From the NCBI GenBank assembly GCA_016714445.1, contig JADJNF010000010.1, forward strand, positions 363,676 to 427,675: a DNA stretch of 64,000 nucleotides, given 5' to 3'. Positions 27,957 through 37,753 of the stretch are shown here, one piece after another (position 1 is the stretch's first letter; every line of letters starts with the position of its first letter). Below the pieces are notes generated by a model. It searched no databases. It saw nothing but the letters and a program-made list of their open reading frames with translations, and had not been told where the DNA came from. The translations under genes and the position numbers were made by a program. The stretch comes from Saprospiraceae bacterium. Lineage in GTDB: Bacteria > Bacteroidota > Bacteroidia > Chitinophagales > Saprospiraceae.

Positions 27957-28925
27957 ATGTCTTATCTTGACACCACCTATGATGTTTATAAAACGGCTGC
28001 CATGACTCCAGATGTGGGACTTTGCTGCACCACCACGCCCATCTGGCAACTTCCAGGATTAAAAATACCGGTCATCATGCAGCAGATGAATTATGGATGT
28101 GGCAGTACTGTAAACCCTCGTGATCTTGGCAATAATCCTGTAATACTTTATGTAGGTGTTGGAGGTGGCATGGAACTACTGCAATTTTCGTATTTTAACA
28201 GAAGAAAAGGTGGTGTAATCGGCGTAGATATTGTAGACGAAATGCTCGAAGCATCGGCAAAAAACTTTGTTATAGCTGAAAACGAAAATGATTGGTTTGT
28301 ATCTGACTTTGTGGAACTCAGGAAAGGCAGTGCCCTGGATTTGCCAATTGAAGAAAATACTATTGATGTGGCAGCCCAAAATTGTCTTTTCAATATTTTT
28401 AAAATGGATGACCTTAAACTGGCTTTGTCGGAAATGTACCGCGTCCTTAAACCTGGCGGAAGACTGGTTCTGTCAGATCCGACCTGTGAAACCAAGATGA
28501 GCGATACTTTGATCAATGATGAACGGCTAAGAGCATTGTGCTTAAGCGGGGCACTTCCACTGGCCGATTATCTTAAGACCATTACTGAAACCGGCTTCGG
28601 CACTGTTGAAGTAAGAGCCAAACGACCTTATCGCATTCTTGACACTAAACATTATGATACAGATCAACTGATTTATATAGAAAGTGTGGAAGTGTGTGCC
28701 ATCAAAGATCCTATGCCTGCAGACGGACCATGTATTTTTACAGGAAAAACAGCGATTTACTATGGTGACGATGCATTTTTTGATGACAACAAAGGACATA
28801 CTTTAATGCAAAATCAACCACTCTCTGTCTGTGACAAGACGGCTGGTGCATTAAAAAAACTTGGAAGAGATGATATTTTTATTTCCGAATCGACTTTCTT
28901 TTATGACGGTGGTGGCTGCTGTTAA
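27957..28925 (+). CDS. arsM: Arsenosugar-type arsenite S-adenosylmethionine methyltransferase ArsM
   Basis: ArsM methylates trivalent arsenic with SAM. This 322-residue protein matches the subgroup annotated with arsenosugar synthesis: an N-terminal DVGLCCTTTP motif, LPGLKIPVIMQQMNYGCGSTV, SAM-binding LYVGVGGGMELL, the NCLFNIF and VLKPGGRLVLSDP segments, CIFTGKTAIYYG and a C-terminal GGGCC cysteine pair. These conserved cysteines would bind As(III). The radical-SAM partner ArsS and an ArsR repressor are not nearby, so the product may be di- or trimethylarsenic, or ArsS may be encoded elsewhere. tpiA follows 40 bp later but has its own -7 element. Confidence 0.8.
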   Translation: MSYLDTTYDVYKTAAMTPDVGLCCTTTPIWQLPGLKIPVIMQQMNYGCGSTVNPRDLGNNPVILYVGVGGGMELLQFSYFNRRKGGVIGVDIVDEMLEASAKNFVIAENENDWFVSDFVELRKGSALDLPIEENTIDVAAQNCLFNIFKMDDLKLALSEMYRVLKPGGRLVLSDPTCETKMSDTLINDERLRALCLSGALPLADYLKTITETGFGTVEVRAKRPYRILDTKHYDTDQLIYIESVEVCAIKDPMPADGPCIFTGKTAIYYGDDAFFDDNKGHTLMQNQPLSVCDKTAGALKKLGRDDIFISESTFFYDGGGCC

Positions 28926-28936
28926 CAATATTATTT

Positions 28937-28944
28937 TAATTTTG
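28937..28944 (+). promoter_or_regulatory. Bacteroidota -7 element of tpiA
   Basis: TAATTTTG matches TAnnTTTG and lies 21 bp before the tpiA ATG, giving a very short leader. No convincing -33 element is visible because that region is the end of arsM. Confidence 0.4.
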
Positions 28945-28965
28945 TGCCTTTAAAAAAATAAAATC

Positions 28966-29721
28966 ATGTCAAGAAAAAATATCGCCGCTGGAAACTGGAA
29001 GATGAATACCACTATTGAAGAAGGAATTGATCTTGCACAGCTCATAGCGGGCGCTGAAAGAAGCAAAGAAGTAATTACCATATTGGGTGTACCCTTCACT
29101 CATATTTATCCACTTCAGAAAAAAATAAAAGTCAGTTCAAAGGTATTGCTGGCAGCACAAAATTGTCACCATAAAACCTCTGGTGCTTACACCGGTGAGA
29201 TATCTCCAACCATGCTTGCAGCTATGAAAGTGCCATATGTCATCATAGGCCATTCAGAAAGAAGGGAATATAATCACGAAGACAATGCACTTCTCGCGGC
29301 CAAACTCAGAGCAGCTCTGGATGCCGGACTAAAAGTTATTTTTTGCTGCGGCGAAGCACTAGACATCAGAAAAGCAGGAAGTCACGTGTCGCATGTCAAA
29401 AATCAGTTGGTAGAGTCCTTATTTCAGCTTGATGCCAAAGAAATGAAAAATATAGTCATCGCATACGAACCTATCTGGGCTATCGGCACAGGTGAAACAG
29501 CATCTCCGGCTCAGGCACAGGAAATGCATGCTGCCATCAGGTCCATGCTACAGATAAAATATGGAAAAAGAGTAGCTGAAAATACAAGCATCTTGTACGG
29601 CGGATCTGTAAAAGGAAACAATGCAAAAGAACTGTTCAGTCAACCCGATGTAGATGGTGGTCTGGTAGGCGGTGCATCGCTAAATGGTGCTGAATTTGTT
29701 CAGATCATCAATTCATTCTGA
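28966..29721 (+). CDS. tpiA: Triosephosphate isomerase
   Basis: TpiA interconverts dihydroxyacetone phosphate and glyceraldehyde 3-phosphate in glycolysis. The 251-residue protein has the catalytic Lys in AGNWKMN, the His in IIGHSERR, the Glu in IAYEPIWAIGTG (hinged loop 6) and the phosphate-binding YGGSVKGNN and GGLVGGASL motifs. It is full length with all catalytic residues. fumC follows 53 bp downstream on the same strand. Confidence 0.98.
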   Translation: MSRKNIAAGNWKMNTTIEEGIDLAQLIAGAERSKEVITILGVPFTHIYPLQKKIKVSSKVLLAAQNCHHKTSGAYTGEISPTMLAAMKVPYVIIGHSERREYNHEDNALLAAKLRAALDAGLKVIFCCGEALDIRKAGSHVSHVKNQLVESLFQLDAKEMKNIVIAYEPIWAIGTGETASPAQAQEMHAAIRSMLQIKYGKRVAENTSILYGGSVKGNNAKELFSQPDVDGGLVGGASLNGAEFVQIINSF

Positions 29722-29774
29722 TTTTAATCACCTTTTTGTCCTGAATACAAGTTTTAATATCAAAATATAAAATT

Positions 29775-31160
29775 ATGAGCCAATTCAGAAAAGAAAAAGA
29801 CAGCATGGGATACATCGATGTACCTGCTGATAAATACTGGGGTGCGCAAACCCAAAGATCATCCGACAATTTCAAAATCGGAGGACATCGAATGCCAAAA
29901 GAAATTATCAACGCTTTTGCAGTCCTGAAAATGGCAGCTGCCAGAGCCAATTTTGATCTCGGTGTGCTGACTGAAGAAAAAAAGGTATTGATAGAAGCAG
30001 TTTGTCAGGAAATCATGGATGGCAAACTTGATGACCAATTTCCGCTTGTAGTGTGGCAGACCGGCTCAGGAACCCAATCAAACATGAACCTGAATGAGGT
30101 GATTGCAAACAGAGGGCACGTCATCCATGGTGGTACGCTGGACGATGCAAAAAAAATACTGCACCCCAATGATGATGTCAATAAATCGCAGTCTTCCAAT
30201 GATACTTTCCCAACGGCTATGCACATCGCTGCTTACAAGGTCCTGGTAGATGTGACCATTCCCGGCCTGGAAATTCTCAGAGATACTTTGAAGGAGAAAT
30301 CTGAAAAATTTATGCAAGTCGTCAAAATAGGACGTACCCATTTTATGGATGCCACGCCTCTGACCCTTGGACAGGAACTTTCAGGATATGTGGCCCAACT
30401 CAACCATGGTATCAAAGCCATAAAAAACAGTTTTGATCATCTGTCAGAACTGGCTCTCGGTGGTACGGCTGTAGGTACAGGTCTGAATACACCAAAAGGG
30501 TATGACGTACTGGTTGCAAAAAAAATTGCAGAAATCAGTGGTCTTCCATTTATCACAGGCACCAATAAATTTGAAGGACTTGCGGCACATGATGCCATCG
30601 TAGAAGCCCATGGCGCGCTGAAAACTGTGGCCGTATCCCTGATGAAAATCGGTAATGACATAAGAATGCTGGCTTCCGGTCCCAGATGCGGCATCGGTGA
30701 AATCAACATACCTGAAAATGAACCGGGATCTTCCATCATGCCCGGAAAGGTAAATCCTACTCAATCAGAAGCCCTTACTATGGCAATGGCGCAGGTGATG
30801 GGCAACGACGTAGCCATCAATATAGGCGGAATGAGCGGACACTTCGAGCTAAATGTTTTTAAGCCGGTGATGATTTACAATTTCCTGATGTCGGCCAATC
30901 TGATCGGGGACGCCTGTGTGAGTTTTAATGAACATTGTGCCGTAGGGATTGAAGCCAATGAAGCACGGATAAAATTTAATCTGGACAATTCATTGATGCT
31001 GGTGACCGCGCTCAATACTAAAATAGGTTATGACAAAGCAGCAGAAATAGCCAAAAAAGCACATAAAGAAGGTACTACACTCAAGCAGGCAGCAATGGAT
31101 TTGAGTTATCTTACTTCCGATGAATTTGATGCATGGGTGAGACCGGAAGAAATGATATAA
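29775..31160 (+). CDS. fumC: Class II fumarate hydratase
   Basis: FumC interconverts fumarate and malate in the TCA cycle without an iron-sulfur cluster. The signature GSSIMPGKVNPTQ is present, together with SNDTFPTAMH, GRTHFMDATPLTLGQE (active-site His) and the TGTGLNTPKGY loop. The 461-residue length is normal, and the N-terminus FRKEKDSMGYIDVPADKYWGAQTQRS is typical. The DUF3089 lipoprotein gene starts 5 bp after its stop, so the two may be cotranscribed. Confidence 0.97.
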   Translation: MSQFRKEKDSMGYIDVPADKYWGAQTQRSSDNFKIGGHRMPKEIINAFAVLKMAAARANFDLGVLTEEKKVLIEAVCQEIMDGKLDDQFPLVVWQTGSGTQSNMNLNEVIANRGHVIHGGTLDDAKKILHPNDDVNKSQSSNDTFPTAMHIAAYKVLVDVTIPGLEILRDTLKEKSEKFMQVVKIGRTHFMDATPLTLGQELSGYVAQLNHGIKAIKNSFDHLSELALGGTAVGTGLNTPKGYDVLVAKKIAEISGLPFITGTNKFEGLAAHDAIVEAHGALKTVAVSLMKIGNDIRMLASGPRCGIGEINIPENEPGSSIMPGKVNPTQSEALTMAMAQVMGNDVAINIGGMSGHFELNVFKPVMIYNFLMSANLIGDACVSFNEHCAVGIEANEARIKFNLDNSLMLVTALNTKIGYDKAAEIAKKAHKEGTTLKQAAMDLSYLTSDEFDAWVRPEEMI

Positions 31161-31165
31161 GAACA

Positions 31166-32185
31166 ATGAAAAATGCATTTTGGCTGATTACTTTTCTTAC
31201 TTTATTTCTTTCTTGTAAAACATACAAGCCGGAGTATACGTACCAGGAATCCAGGATCGAGCCGGTGGACTATTCCAACATCAAGTTCTGGGCTGCCCAC
31301 CCGGACAAAACAGATGAATCAGATCGCACTCCTGAAAGAGAAACCGTCACTTATGACCACCTGATAGCCGATGTATTTTTTATCCACCCCACCACCTATA
31401 CCGGAGATAAAGGTCAGGATAAATGGAATGGAACCATGGAAGATCAAAAGCTGAATAAAAAAACGGATGAAGGAACTATCCGTTTTCAGGCGAGTGTTTT
31501 CAATCACGCAGGCAGGGTTTTTGCTCCACGATACCGGCAAGCCCATCTTCAGGCATATTTTACCAAAGATAAAGTTTCAGCCAAAAAAGCATTTAACCTG
31601 GCATATGAAGATGTCAAACAAGCCTTTGATTATTATTTAAATCATCTGAACAACGGTCGACCCATTATTATAGCCGGACATAGTCAGGGCACCAATCATG
31701 CAGAACGTCTTTTGGAAGAATATTTTACTGGAAAGCCGCTCAAAGAGAAACTGGTGGCAGCCTACCTGATCGGAATGCCGGTACGTAAGGACAGATTTAC
31801 AGATATTTTCCCATGTAAGGACAGTAGCGATACGGGATGTTTCGTCTCCTGGCGTACATTCAAAAAAGGCTACAAGTTGCCTGCAGGTATTTCAGAAGAA
31901 AATGTATGCGTTACCAATCCGATATCATGGACGTGCGATGAAAATTATATCCCCAAAACTTCCAATCGAGGATCGCTGCTTTTTGATTTTAATAAAATCT
32001 ATTTCCATCATATTGATGCACAGGTCAGCCATAATATACTCTGGGCCAATAAACCTAAATTTTTTGGCAGTATATTTTTGCGCACTAAAAACTATCACCC
32101 TGCTGATATCAACTTTTATTATTTTAATATAAGGGAAAATGCAAAGCATCGAGTTAATTCATTTCTATATAGTAAGGTAAAATAA
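31166..32185 (+). CDS. DUF3089 alpha/beta-hydrolase-like lipoprotein
   Basis: This 339-residue protein begins with a lipoprotein signal (MKNAFWLITFLTLFLSC), so it is probably membrane-anchored. The body has the DUF3089 hallmarks: DVFFIHPTTY near the start, FAPRYRQAHL, and the nucleophile elbow IIIAGHSQGTNHA. Family members are presumed lipases or esterases, without a known substrate. The ATG at 31166 is preferred to one at 31133, which would overlap fumC and put 11 extra residues before the signal. A terminator hairpin begins at the stop codon. Confidence 0.85.
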   Translation: MKNAFWLITFLTLFLSCKTYKPEYTYQESRIEPVDYSNIKFWAAHPDKTDESDRTPERETVTYDHLIADVFFIHPTTYTGDKGQDKWNGTMEDQKLNKKTDEGTIRFQASVFNHAGRVFAPRYRQAHLQAYFTKDKVSAKKAFNLAYEDVKQAFDYYLNHLNNGRPIIIAGHSQGTNHAERLLEEYFTGKPLKEKLVAAYLIGMPVRKDRFTDIFPCKDSSDTGCFVSWRTFKKGYKLPAGISEENVCVTNPISWTCDENYIPKTSNRGSLLFDFNKIYFHHIDAQVSHNILWANKPKFFGSIFLRTKNYHPADINFYYFNIRENAKHRVNSFLYSKVK

Positions 32186-32224
32186 CAATCGCAGTCCCTT
32201 TTCATTATAAAGGACTGCGATTGT
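32185..32224. terminator. Bidirectional terminator between convergent genes
   Basis: ACAATCGCAGTCC and GGACTGCGATTGT pair perfectly over 13 bp around a short AT-rich loop. The stem starts at the last base of the DUF3089 stop codon and lies 20 bp before the end of the convergent TonB-receptor gene. It can serve both transcripts. Confidence 0.8.
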
Positions 32225-32243
32225 ATTATTTGGTCAGTAAGAT

Positions 32244-34907
32244 TTAAAATCTGAACCCTACCCTTCCGAAAAGGTACATGCCTGAAAATCCCATTTGTAC
32301 AGAATCCCAGTAGCCACCTGAATCTGTCCAGTCAGCATCTTGCTGTGTAGGATATTTATTCAGCAGATTATTGGCACCGACTGTAAAGCTCAATTTTGAA
32401 GAAATGTGATACTGCGCGCTCAAATCCAATACCAAAGCCGGATCATAGACATCTTTTGATGCTTCCAATGCAGCACCAGGTGTACCGCCGAAATCGTCAT
32501 CAGACTCAAACACTTCCCATCCAAGTAAAGTAATTCCGCTGAATTGGGTGAGTGCCAGGCCTGCTTCAAACTTAGGAGAAACAAATCGGGTATTGAAACC
32601 GAATTTATACTCAGGTGCTGAAGCTTTCAAAAAGTATTGTTCTCTTGGCCCATAAAATACATCTGCATCCAGATTTCCATTGTTTATTTTCTCTATGTCT
32701 ATTTTGTTGATATTACCGATCAGGCCAAAATGTAAAGTATTTTCACCCATGATGTGTTTATAGTTTAAAACCATATCTAATCCTGATGTTTTGGTATCCA
32801 GTCCATTGGCAAAAAACTGAGCTGACTCTACATTGATACCTAGTTGTGTCGCATCAAAATAATCGGTCAGTACAATTCTGTCATTGATCTTAATCTGATA
32901 GGCATCTATGGTAGCCGTAAAATTTCCTTTCGAAAAAGTCACGCCCAAACTTACATTTTGTGCTGTCTCCTGAGTCAGTTCCTGGATACCAAATCCTCTG
33001 GTCACCGGACTATTGTTTGGTGAAAGCAACACCTCACTTGCCGTACCACCTACAAAATTGGTAAATTTAAGATTGTAATATTTTTGAGCCAAAGAAGGAG
33101 CCCTGAATCCTGAAGACAATGATCCCCTCAGCGCCAAAGCATCAGATATTTTATATCGGGAAGCCAATTTGTAATTGACCGTATTGCCAAAATCGCTGTA
33201 ATCTTCATACCTGAGTGCACCGCTTAAAAGAAAAGCATCTGACAAATTTATCTCGCTATCCACATAAAAAGACAGGTTCGATCTGAATTTATCCACCGTA
33301 TTTGCCGGACTATAGCCTGGAAAACCCTGAGATCCGCCGGGTCTTTCTTCCCCTGTGACAGGATCTACTGGTATCACCTGAGATGGATTGGTCACTGGTA
33401 CACCATTCACATCATAGACTGCGTATGAACCGGTCTCCCCTTCAAAAATGACAAAGTTTTCAGTTCGGTACTCTGTACCCAAAGCGAGATTAAATCCTTT
33501 CAATATATTTTTGTAATATTTGGAAAAGTCCAGACCTGTGGTATTTTGTGAAAGACTGTGTCCTCCTGCATCAAATTCAGTGGGTGATGCTTCTTCCAGC
33601 GAGGCATTAATCGTATTTTTGATCTGATAATGGAATTTATTTTTACCGAATGTATTGTTGAAATCTACTTTCCAGCCATTGTCCATCTCATGTCGCAGAC
33701 CGGCAGACATAGAGCCATCAGTAATGATAGAAGTAATCCTGGGAGTAAAACCGTTCGGATAAATGCCAATCACGTTTCGGGGTGTTTCATTGTCTCTGGA
33801 AAACGCAAATGCATCTGTGTCTCTGTAATTCCGTCCGCCAAAAGCATATAATTCTGTTTTCCTGGATAATGGGACGGCTGCATTCACCATAAAATTAAAT
33901 CCGTCTATGGCAGCTTCGCCAAATCCCTGTCTGAAGCTGGCTCCCGGTCTCAGTGTCCTGGCTTTTGAAATGAGTTCTGAAGTCAGATTGATAAATCCAC
34001 CATCTTCACCGACTTTCATACCATAATTGGTGCCCACTTTTACCGTATTTCCATCAAAAGATTTGTCTGAATCGTACAATCTGTTTTTACCGTCAGCATT
34101 GGGTGTACCTGCTGCAAAAGTTCCTTGAGATGCAGTACTGGATGTGCCATAAGTAATGTTACCTCTCAAAGCATCCGTCTGATCATTCAATACGATATTT
34201 ATCACTCCTGCGATAGCATCCGAGCCGTACTGAGCAGAAGCACCATCACGCAGCACTTCGATTCTTTTTATAGCTGAGACCGGAATGGCATTCATATCAG
34301 TACCTGTATTGCCACGACCTCTGGTACCAAATACATTGATGAGGGAAGATTGATGTCTTCTTTTACCGTTGATCAACACCAGTGTCTGGTCAGGACCAAG
34401 ACCTCTTAGTGTTGCGGGGTCGATATGGTCAGCACCATCAGATCCTGATTGTTTGGAAGCATTAAAAGACGGGGCAGCATATTGTAATATCTGATTTATC
34501 TCCACCTGGCCGTTTCGGGTCTGAATATCCGATAAATCAATGATGTCAATGGCTACTGCTGAATTGGTGGATGATCGTTTGAAACTTCGTGAACCTACCA
34601 CCTGTACTTCTCCCAACAGCAATCCTTCCAGCAAAGTAATATTTACTTCCGTACTTCCGCCGATTGGCTTGATCTGAGTAGTGTATCCAATGTAACTAAA
34701 GGTGAGTGAACCATTTAATCCGGCTACTTTCAGCATATATTTGCCATCTACATCCGTTATGGTGCCATTTGTAGTACCGGTTTCAGTGACATTAACGCCG
34801 GGAAGACCGAATCCACTTTCATCCGTGACAGTACCCACTACATTTTGTGCCTGGATACTACATGTCATCAGGAAGAAAAAAAAGAAAAATGCAAATTGTT
34901 GTTTCAT
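32244..34907 (-). CDS. TonB-dependent outer-membrane receptor with carboxypeptidase-regulatory-like domain
   Basis: This 887-residue receptor has a signal peptide (FFFFFFLMTCSIQA) and an N-terminal CarboxypepD_reg-like Ig fold (VVGTVTDESGFGLPGVNV ... FSYIGYTTQ). A plug domain follows (about 105-260, with LRGLGPDQTLVLINGKRR and RIEVLRDGASAQYGSDAIAGVINI), then the beta-barrel, ending in the expected aromatic FRF. It lacks a SusD partner on either side, so it is not a classic SusCD pair. The substrate is unknown. A TACATTTG -7 element lies 39 bp upstream of the ATG. Confidence 0.92.
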   Translation of the reverse strand: MKQQFAFFFFFFLMTCSIQAQNVVGTVTDESGFGLPGVNVTETGTTNGTITDVDGKYMLKVAGLNGSLTFSYIGYTTQIKPIGGSTEVNITLLEGLLLGEVQVVGSRSFKRSSTNSAVAIDIIDLSDIQTRNGQVEINQILQYAAPSFNASKQSGSDGADHIDPATLRGLGPDQTLVLINGKRRHQSSLINVFGTRGRGNTGTDMNAIPVSAIKRIEVLRDGASAQYGSDAIAGVINIVLNDQTDALRGNITYGTSSTASQGTFAAGTPNADGKNRLYDSDKSFDGNTVKVGTNYGMKVGEDGGFINLTSELISKARTLRPGASFRQGFGEAAIDGFNFMVNAAVPLSRKTELYAFGGRNYRDTDAFAFSRDNETPRNVIGIYPNGFTPRITSIITDGSMSAGLRHEMDNGWKVDFNNTFGKNKFHYQIKNTINASLEEASPTEFDAGGHSLSQNTTGLDFSKYYKNILKGFNLALGTEYRTENFVIFEGETGSYAVYDVNGVPVTNPSQVIPVDPVTGEERPGGSQGFPGYSPANTVDKFRSNLSFYVDSEINLSDAFLLSGALRYEDYSDFGNTVNYKLASRYKISDALALRGSLSSGFRAPSLAQKYYNLKFTNFVGGTASEVLLSPNNSPVTRGFGIQELTQETAQNVSLGVTFSKGNFTATIDAYQIKINDRIVLTDYFDATQLGINVESAQFFANGLDTKTSGLDMVLNYKHIMGENTLHFGLIGNINKIDIEKINNGNLDADVFYGPREQYFLKASAPEYKFGFNTRFVSPKFEAGLALTQFSGITLLGWEVFESDDDFGGTPGAALEASKDVYDPALVLDLSAQYHISSKLSFTVGANNLLNKYPTQQDADWTDSGGYWDSVQMGFSGMYLFGRVGFRF

Positions 34908-34945
34908 GTTTTGATTTTTAAAGTGAACGAATGACGAAATCAGAT

Positions 34946-34953
34946 CAAATGTA
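34946..34953 (-). promoter_or_regulatory. Bacteroidota -7 element of the TonB receptor gene
   Basis: The minus strand reads TACATTTG, a match to TAnnTTTG, about 39 bp before the start codon. A clear -33 TTTG is not visible. Confidence 0.4.
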
Positions 34954-35057
34954 ATTAATTTGGAGATAAGATAAATAGTTAAGATATAAAAGTTCTGTAA
35001 ATATGGACGAAAAAATCAATTCGTAATTCTACATTCGTAATTCATAATTGAGAAAAA

Positions 35058-37517
35058 CTAATACGGATCGACATCAATATTTACCCTGACTGATTTACAT
35101 GCAGGGATTAATCTGAGTTTTTCTCTTTCTTCCAGTATGATTTGTTTTATTTTGCTGACCACTTTAGAATCCTTTTCCATTTTTATGGTGATGGTTTGGA
35201 TATACTGTCCTCTGATCCTGGATATGGAAGGTACGGCAGGACCAATGATGCGGTTTCCGATCAGTTTTCGTACCATATCTGCATAAACTCCGGCAGCATG
35301 GGCACAGGTACCGGCGTTTTTATGCAATAGTTCGATTTGTATCATCCTGAAATATGGCGGATACACAAAAGCCTTTCGTTCTGCAGATTCTCTCTCAAAA
35401 AAACGGTCATACATGTGATGCATGGTTTCGATGATGACCGGATGTGATGGGTCATAAGTCTGTATGATGACCTGACCCTGAATTGCCCTTCTTCCTGCCC
35501 TGCCTGACACCTGAGTGAGCAATTGGAATGCTCTTTCGTTGGCCCTCAGATCAGGATACCTTAAGATGGCATCCGCATTAAGGACGCCTACCAGTGAGAT
35601 ATTGCCGAAATCCAATCCCTTTGTGATCATCTGAGTACCCACAAGTATATCTATGCGTCTCTCTTCAAAATCATGAATTATATTTTCAAATGCCACTTTG
35701 GTTTTAGCGGTATCCATATCAAGTCTGGCAATCAACGCTGTAGGAAATAATGATTTGATATCTTCTTCTATTTTTTCTGTACCAAAACCCTGTTCAAAAA
35801 GATCATGATTTCCACAGGCAGGACATTGTACCGGGATTTTTGATCGTGTGCCGCAGTAGTGACATCGCAACTCATTAAATGCCTTATGTACCGTAAGATG
35901 TACATCACAATTGGCACAATCTGCTTTCCACCCGCACACGTGACAATTGATCGTAGGGGCGTATCCTCTTCTGTTCTGAAAAAGCAAAACCTGAGATTTG
36001 TTCACCAAAGCATCTTCGATGGCAGTGATCAGTTCATGACTGAAGATACCTTTGAATCGTTTATCTTTGTGTTCATCCTTAAGGTCTACGATTTTTATTT
36101 TTGGCAATACGGATTCTCCATGCCTGTCAGCCATATGTACTAATCCGTACTTTTTGTTTACAGCATTGGCATAGGACTCCAGACTGGGCGTCGCACTACC
36201 CAATACAATATCAGCACCAGCATGATGACTCATATAAATGGCCGCATCTCTGGCATTGTATCTTGGATTTGGGTCATTTTGTTTGAATGAAGGGTCGTGT
36301 TCTTCATCAACTATCACAAGCCCCAGATGGATAAATGGAAGAAATATACCTGACCGTGCTGCGATTATGATTTTGGCACCCATCAGCGTTGCATTCCACA
36401 TCTCCACCCTTTCCTGATTGTTCATACGACTGTGGTATACCAGTACATCAGCGCCAAAGATGGTTTTGAGCCTTTCGACCATGTGGTTTGTTAAGGCAAT
36501 TTCGGGCAATAGATACAAGGACTGTTTGCCGGCAGCCAAATTTTGCTGTATCAGTTCGGCATATACTCTGGTCTTACCACTTCCTGTGATACCATGGAGC
36601 AGTACGGGTTGGTTATTTTCCAGACAAACCCTTATTTCATCCAATGCAATAATTTGCTGATCGCTCAGTGACTGAAGCGCTTCTGTTTCATCATTGCTGA
36701 TACCATTATTAAAAATTCTGCTCAGTCTTTGCTTGCTGACAGTAAAGATATCTTTTTTGACCAAAGCCTGTACTACACTGCTATCCGTTCCGGACAATTG
36801 ACAAATATCAGATACAGGCAGGGTAAAATGTTTATTCCGCGACAATTGAACAAAAGCCAACAAAATTTTGGTTTGTTTTTCACTTTTAGTAACCAAATCA
36901 AACGCCTCCGTGAGCCGGTTAATGTCTGACTTATACGGTTCATTCAAAGTCATAAAACTGGCCATTTTTGGTTTGAATTTTTCTATCAATTCTTCCTTTA
37001 TAGAAATGACCTTTTTGTCCAATAAACTGCGCAAAACAGGAAATATAGTTTTTTTATTGAGAATTTCCTGGATCTGAAGGATGGTAAGTTCATTCTGAAT
37101 CGACACCGCCTCAGCCACCAGATATTCATCATCAGAAAGCTCGTGTACCTGCTCATCAAAATCTCCGTTATACACCACTCTCGTTTCACTTTCCAGCTTA
37201 AGGCCTGATGGCATGGCTACATTCATCACTTCTCCGACCGTGCAGCAATAATAATCAGCCATCCATCGCCAGAGTGTGAGCTGATGTTCTGTTACCAAAG
37301 GCACTTTATCCAACATAGCCACGATGGGTTTGGCCTTGTACTCCAGTGCCAGATCTTCATGAATTTCTGCTACGATAGCAGAATATAATTTATTTTTTAA
37401 TGACACTTCCACCCTTACCCCTATTTTTATTGTGGATTGCATCTCTTCAGGGACTGAATAAGCATATAATTTGGGCAGTGCCAAAGGAAAAATTACGGTT
37501 ACAAATTTTATTGGCAA
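35058..37517 (-). CDS. priA: Primosomal protein N' (replication restart helicase PriA)
   Basis: PriA reloads the replisome at stalled forks. The 819-residue protein shows an N-terminal DNA-binding domain, Walker A GITGSGKT, Walker B with DEEH, the helicase motifs GSATPSLES, QNRRGYAP and DILVGTQMITKGLDF, and eight cysteines in four pairs (from CHVC to CPAC) forming the two-zinc restart domain. All features needed for activity are present. It appears monocistronic, about 150 bp from the TonB-receptor start. Confidence 0.97.
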   Translation of the reverse strand: MPIKFVTVIFPLALPKLYAYSVPEEMQSTIKIGVRVEVSLKNKLYSAIVAEIHEDLALEYKAKPIVAMLDKVPLVTEHQLTLWRWMADYYCCTVGEVMNVAMPSGLKLESETRVVYNGDFDEQVHELSDDEYLVAEAVSIQNELTILQIQEILNKKTIFPVLRSLLDKKVISIKEELIEKFKPKMASFMTLNEPYKSDINRLTEAFDLVTKSEKQTKILLAFVQLSRNKHFTLPVSDICQLSGTDSSVVQALVKKDIFTVSKQRLSRIFNNGISNDETEALQSLSDQQIIALDEIRVCLENNQPVLLHGITGSGKTRVYAELIQQNLAAGKQSLYLLPEIALTNHMVERLKTIFGADVLVYHSRMNNQERVEMWNATLMGAKIIIAARSGIFLPFIHLGLVIVDEEHDPSFKQNDPNPRYNARDAAIYMSHHAGADIVLGSATPSLESYANAVNKKYGLVHMADRHGESVLPKIKIVDLKDEHKDKRFKGIFSHELITAIEDALVNKSQVLLFQNRRGYAPTINCHVCGWKADCANCDVHLTVHKAFNELRCHYCGTRSKIPVQCPACGNHDLFEQGFGTEKIEEDIKSLFPTALIARLDMDTAKTKVAFENIIHDFEERRIDILVGTQMITKGLDFGNISLVGVLNADAILRYPDLRANERAFQLLTQVSGRAGRRAIQGQVIIQTYDPSHPVIIETMHHMYDRFFERESAERKAFVYPPYFRMIQIELLHKNAGTCAHAAGVYADMVRKLIGNRIIGPAVPSISRIRGQYIQTITIKMEKDSKVVSKIKQIILEEREKLRLIPACKSVRVNIDVDPY

Positions 37518-37753
37518 AATAGAAATGTGTTACGGCTGACAAAGGTAATTATTCTCACAAAATAGTATTGAAAGTGGCGACGAAGAAATCCCCATGATGC
37601 AAACATTACAATTCGTTATGATTAAATAGATCAGTTTATCCCCTGATTATCGAAGTTAAACAATTTCGCAAACCCGCCTGAACTCTATGTAGTAGGCAGG
37701 TAGTTCAAACAAATTCAACAACTGAGCAAAATTTAAAAATGATTACAAATGGT

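Noticed and set aside
30437..30764. Long antisense ORFs within fumC
   Set aside because: They are shadows of a highly conserved coding gene and resemble no family.
31133..31165. DUF3089 start overlapping fumC
   Set aside because: The lipoprotein signal begins at the ATG at 31166; the extra residues would spoil it.
34908..35057. SusD partner or anti-sigma gene for the TonB receptor
   Set aside because: The adjacent genes are priA and a terminator; no SusD-like or FecR-like frame exists nearby.
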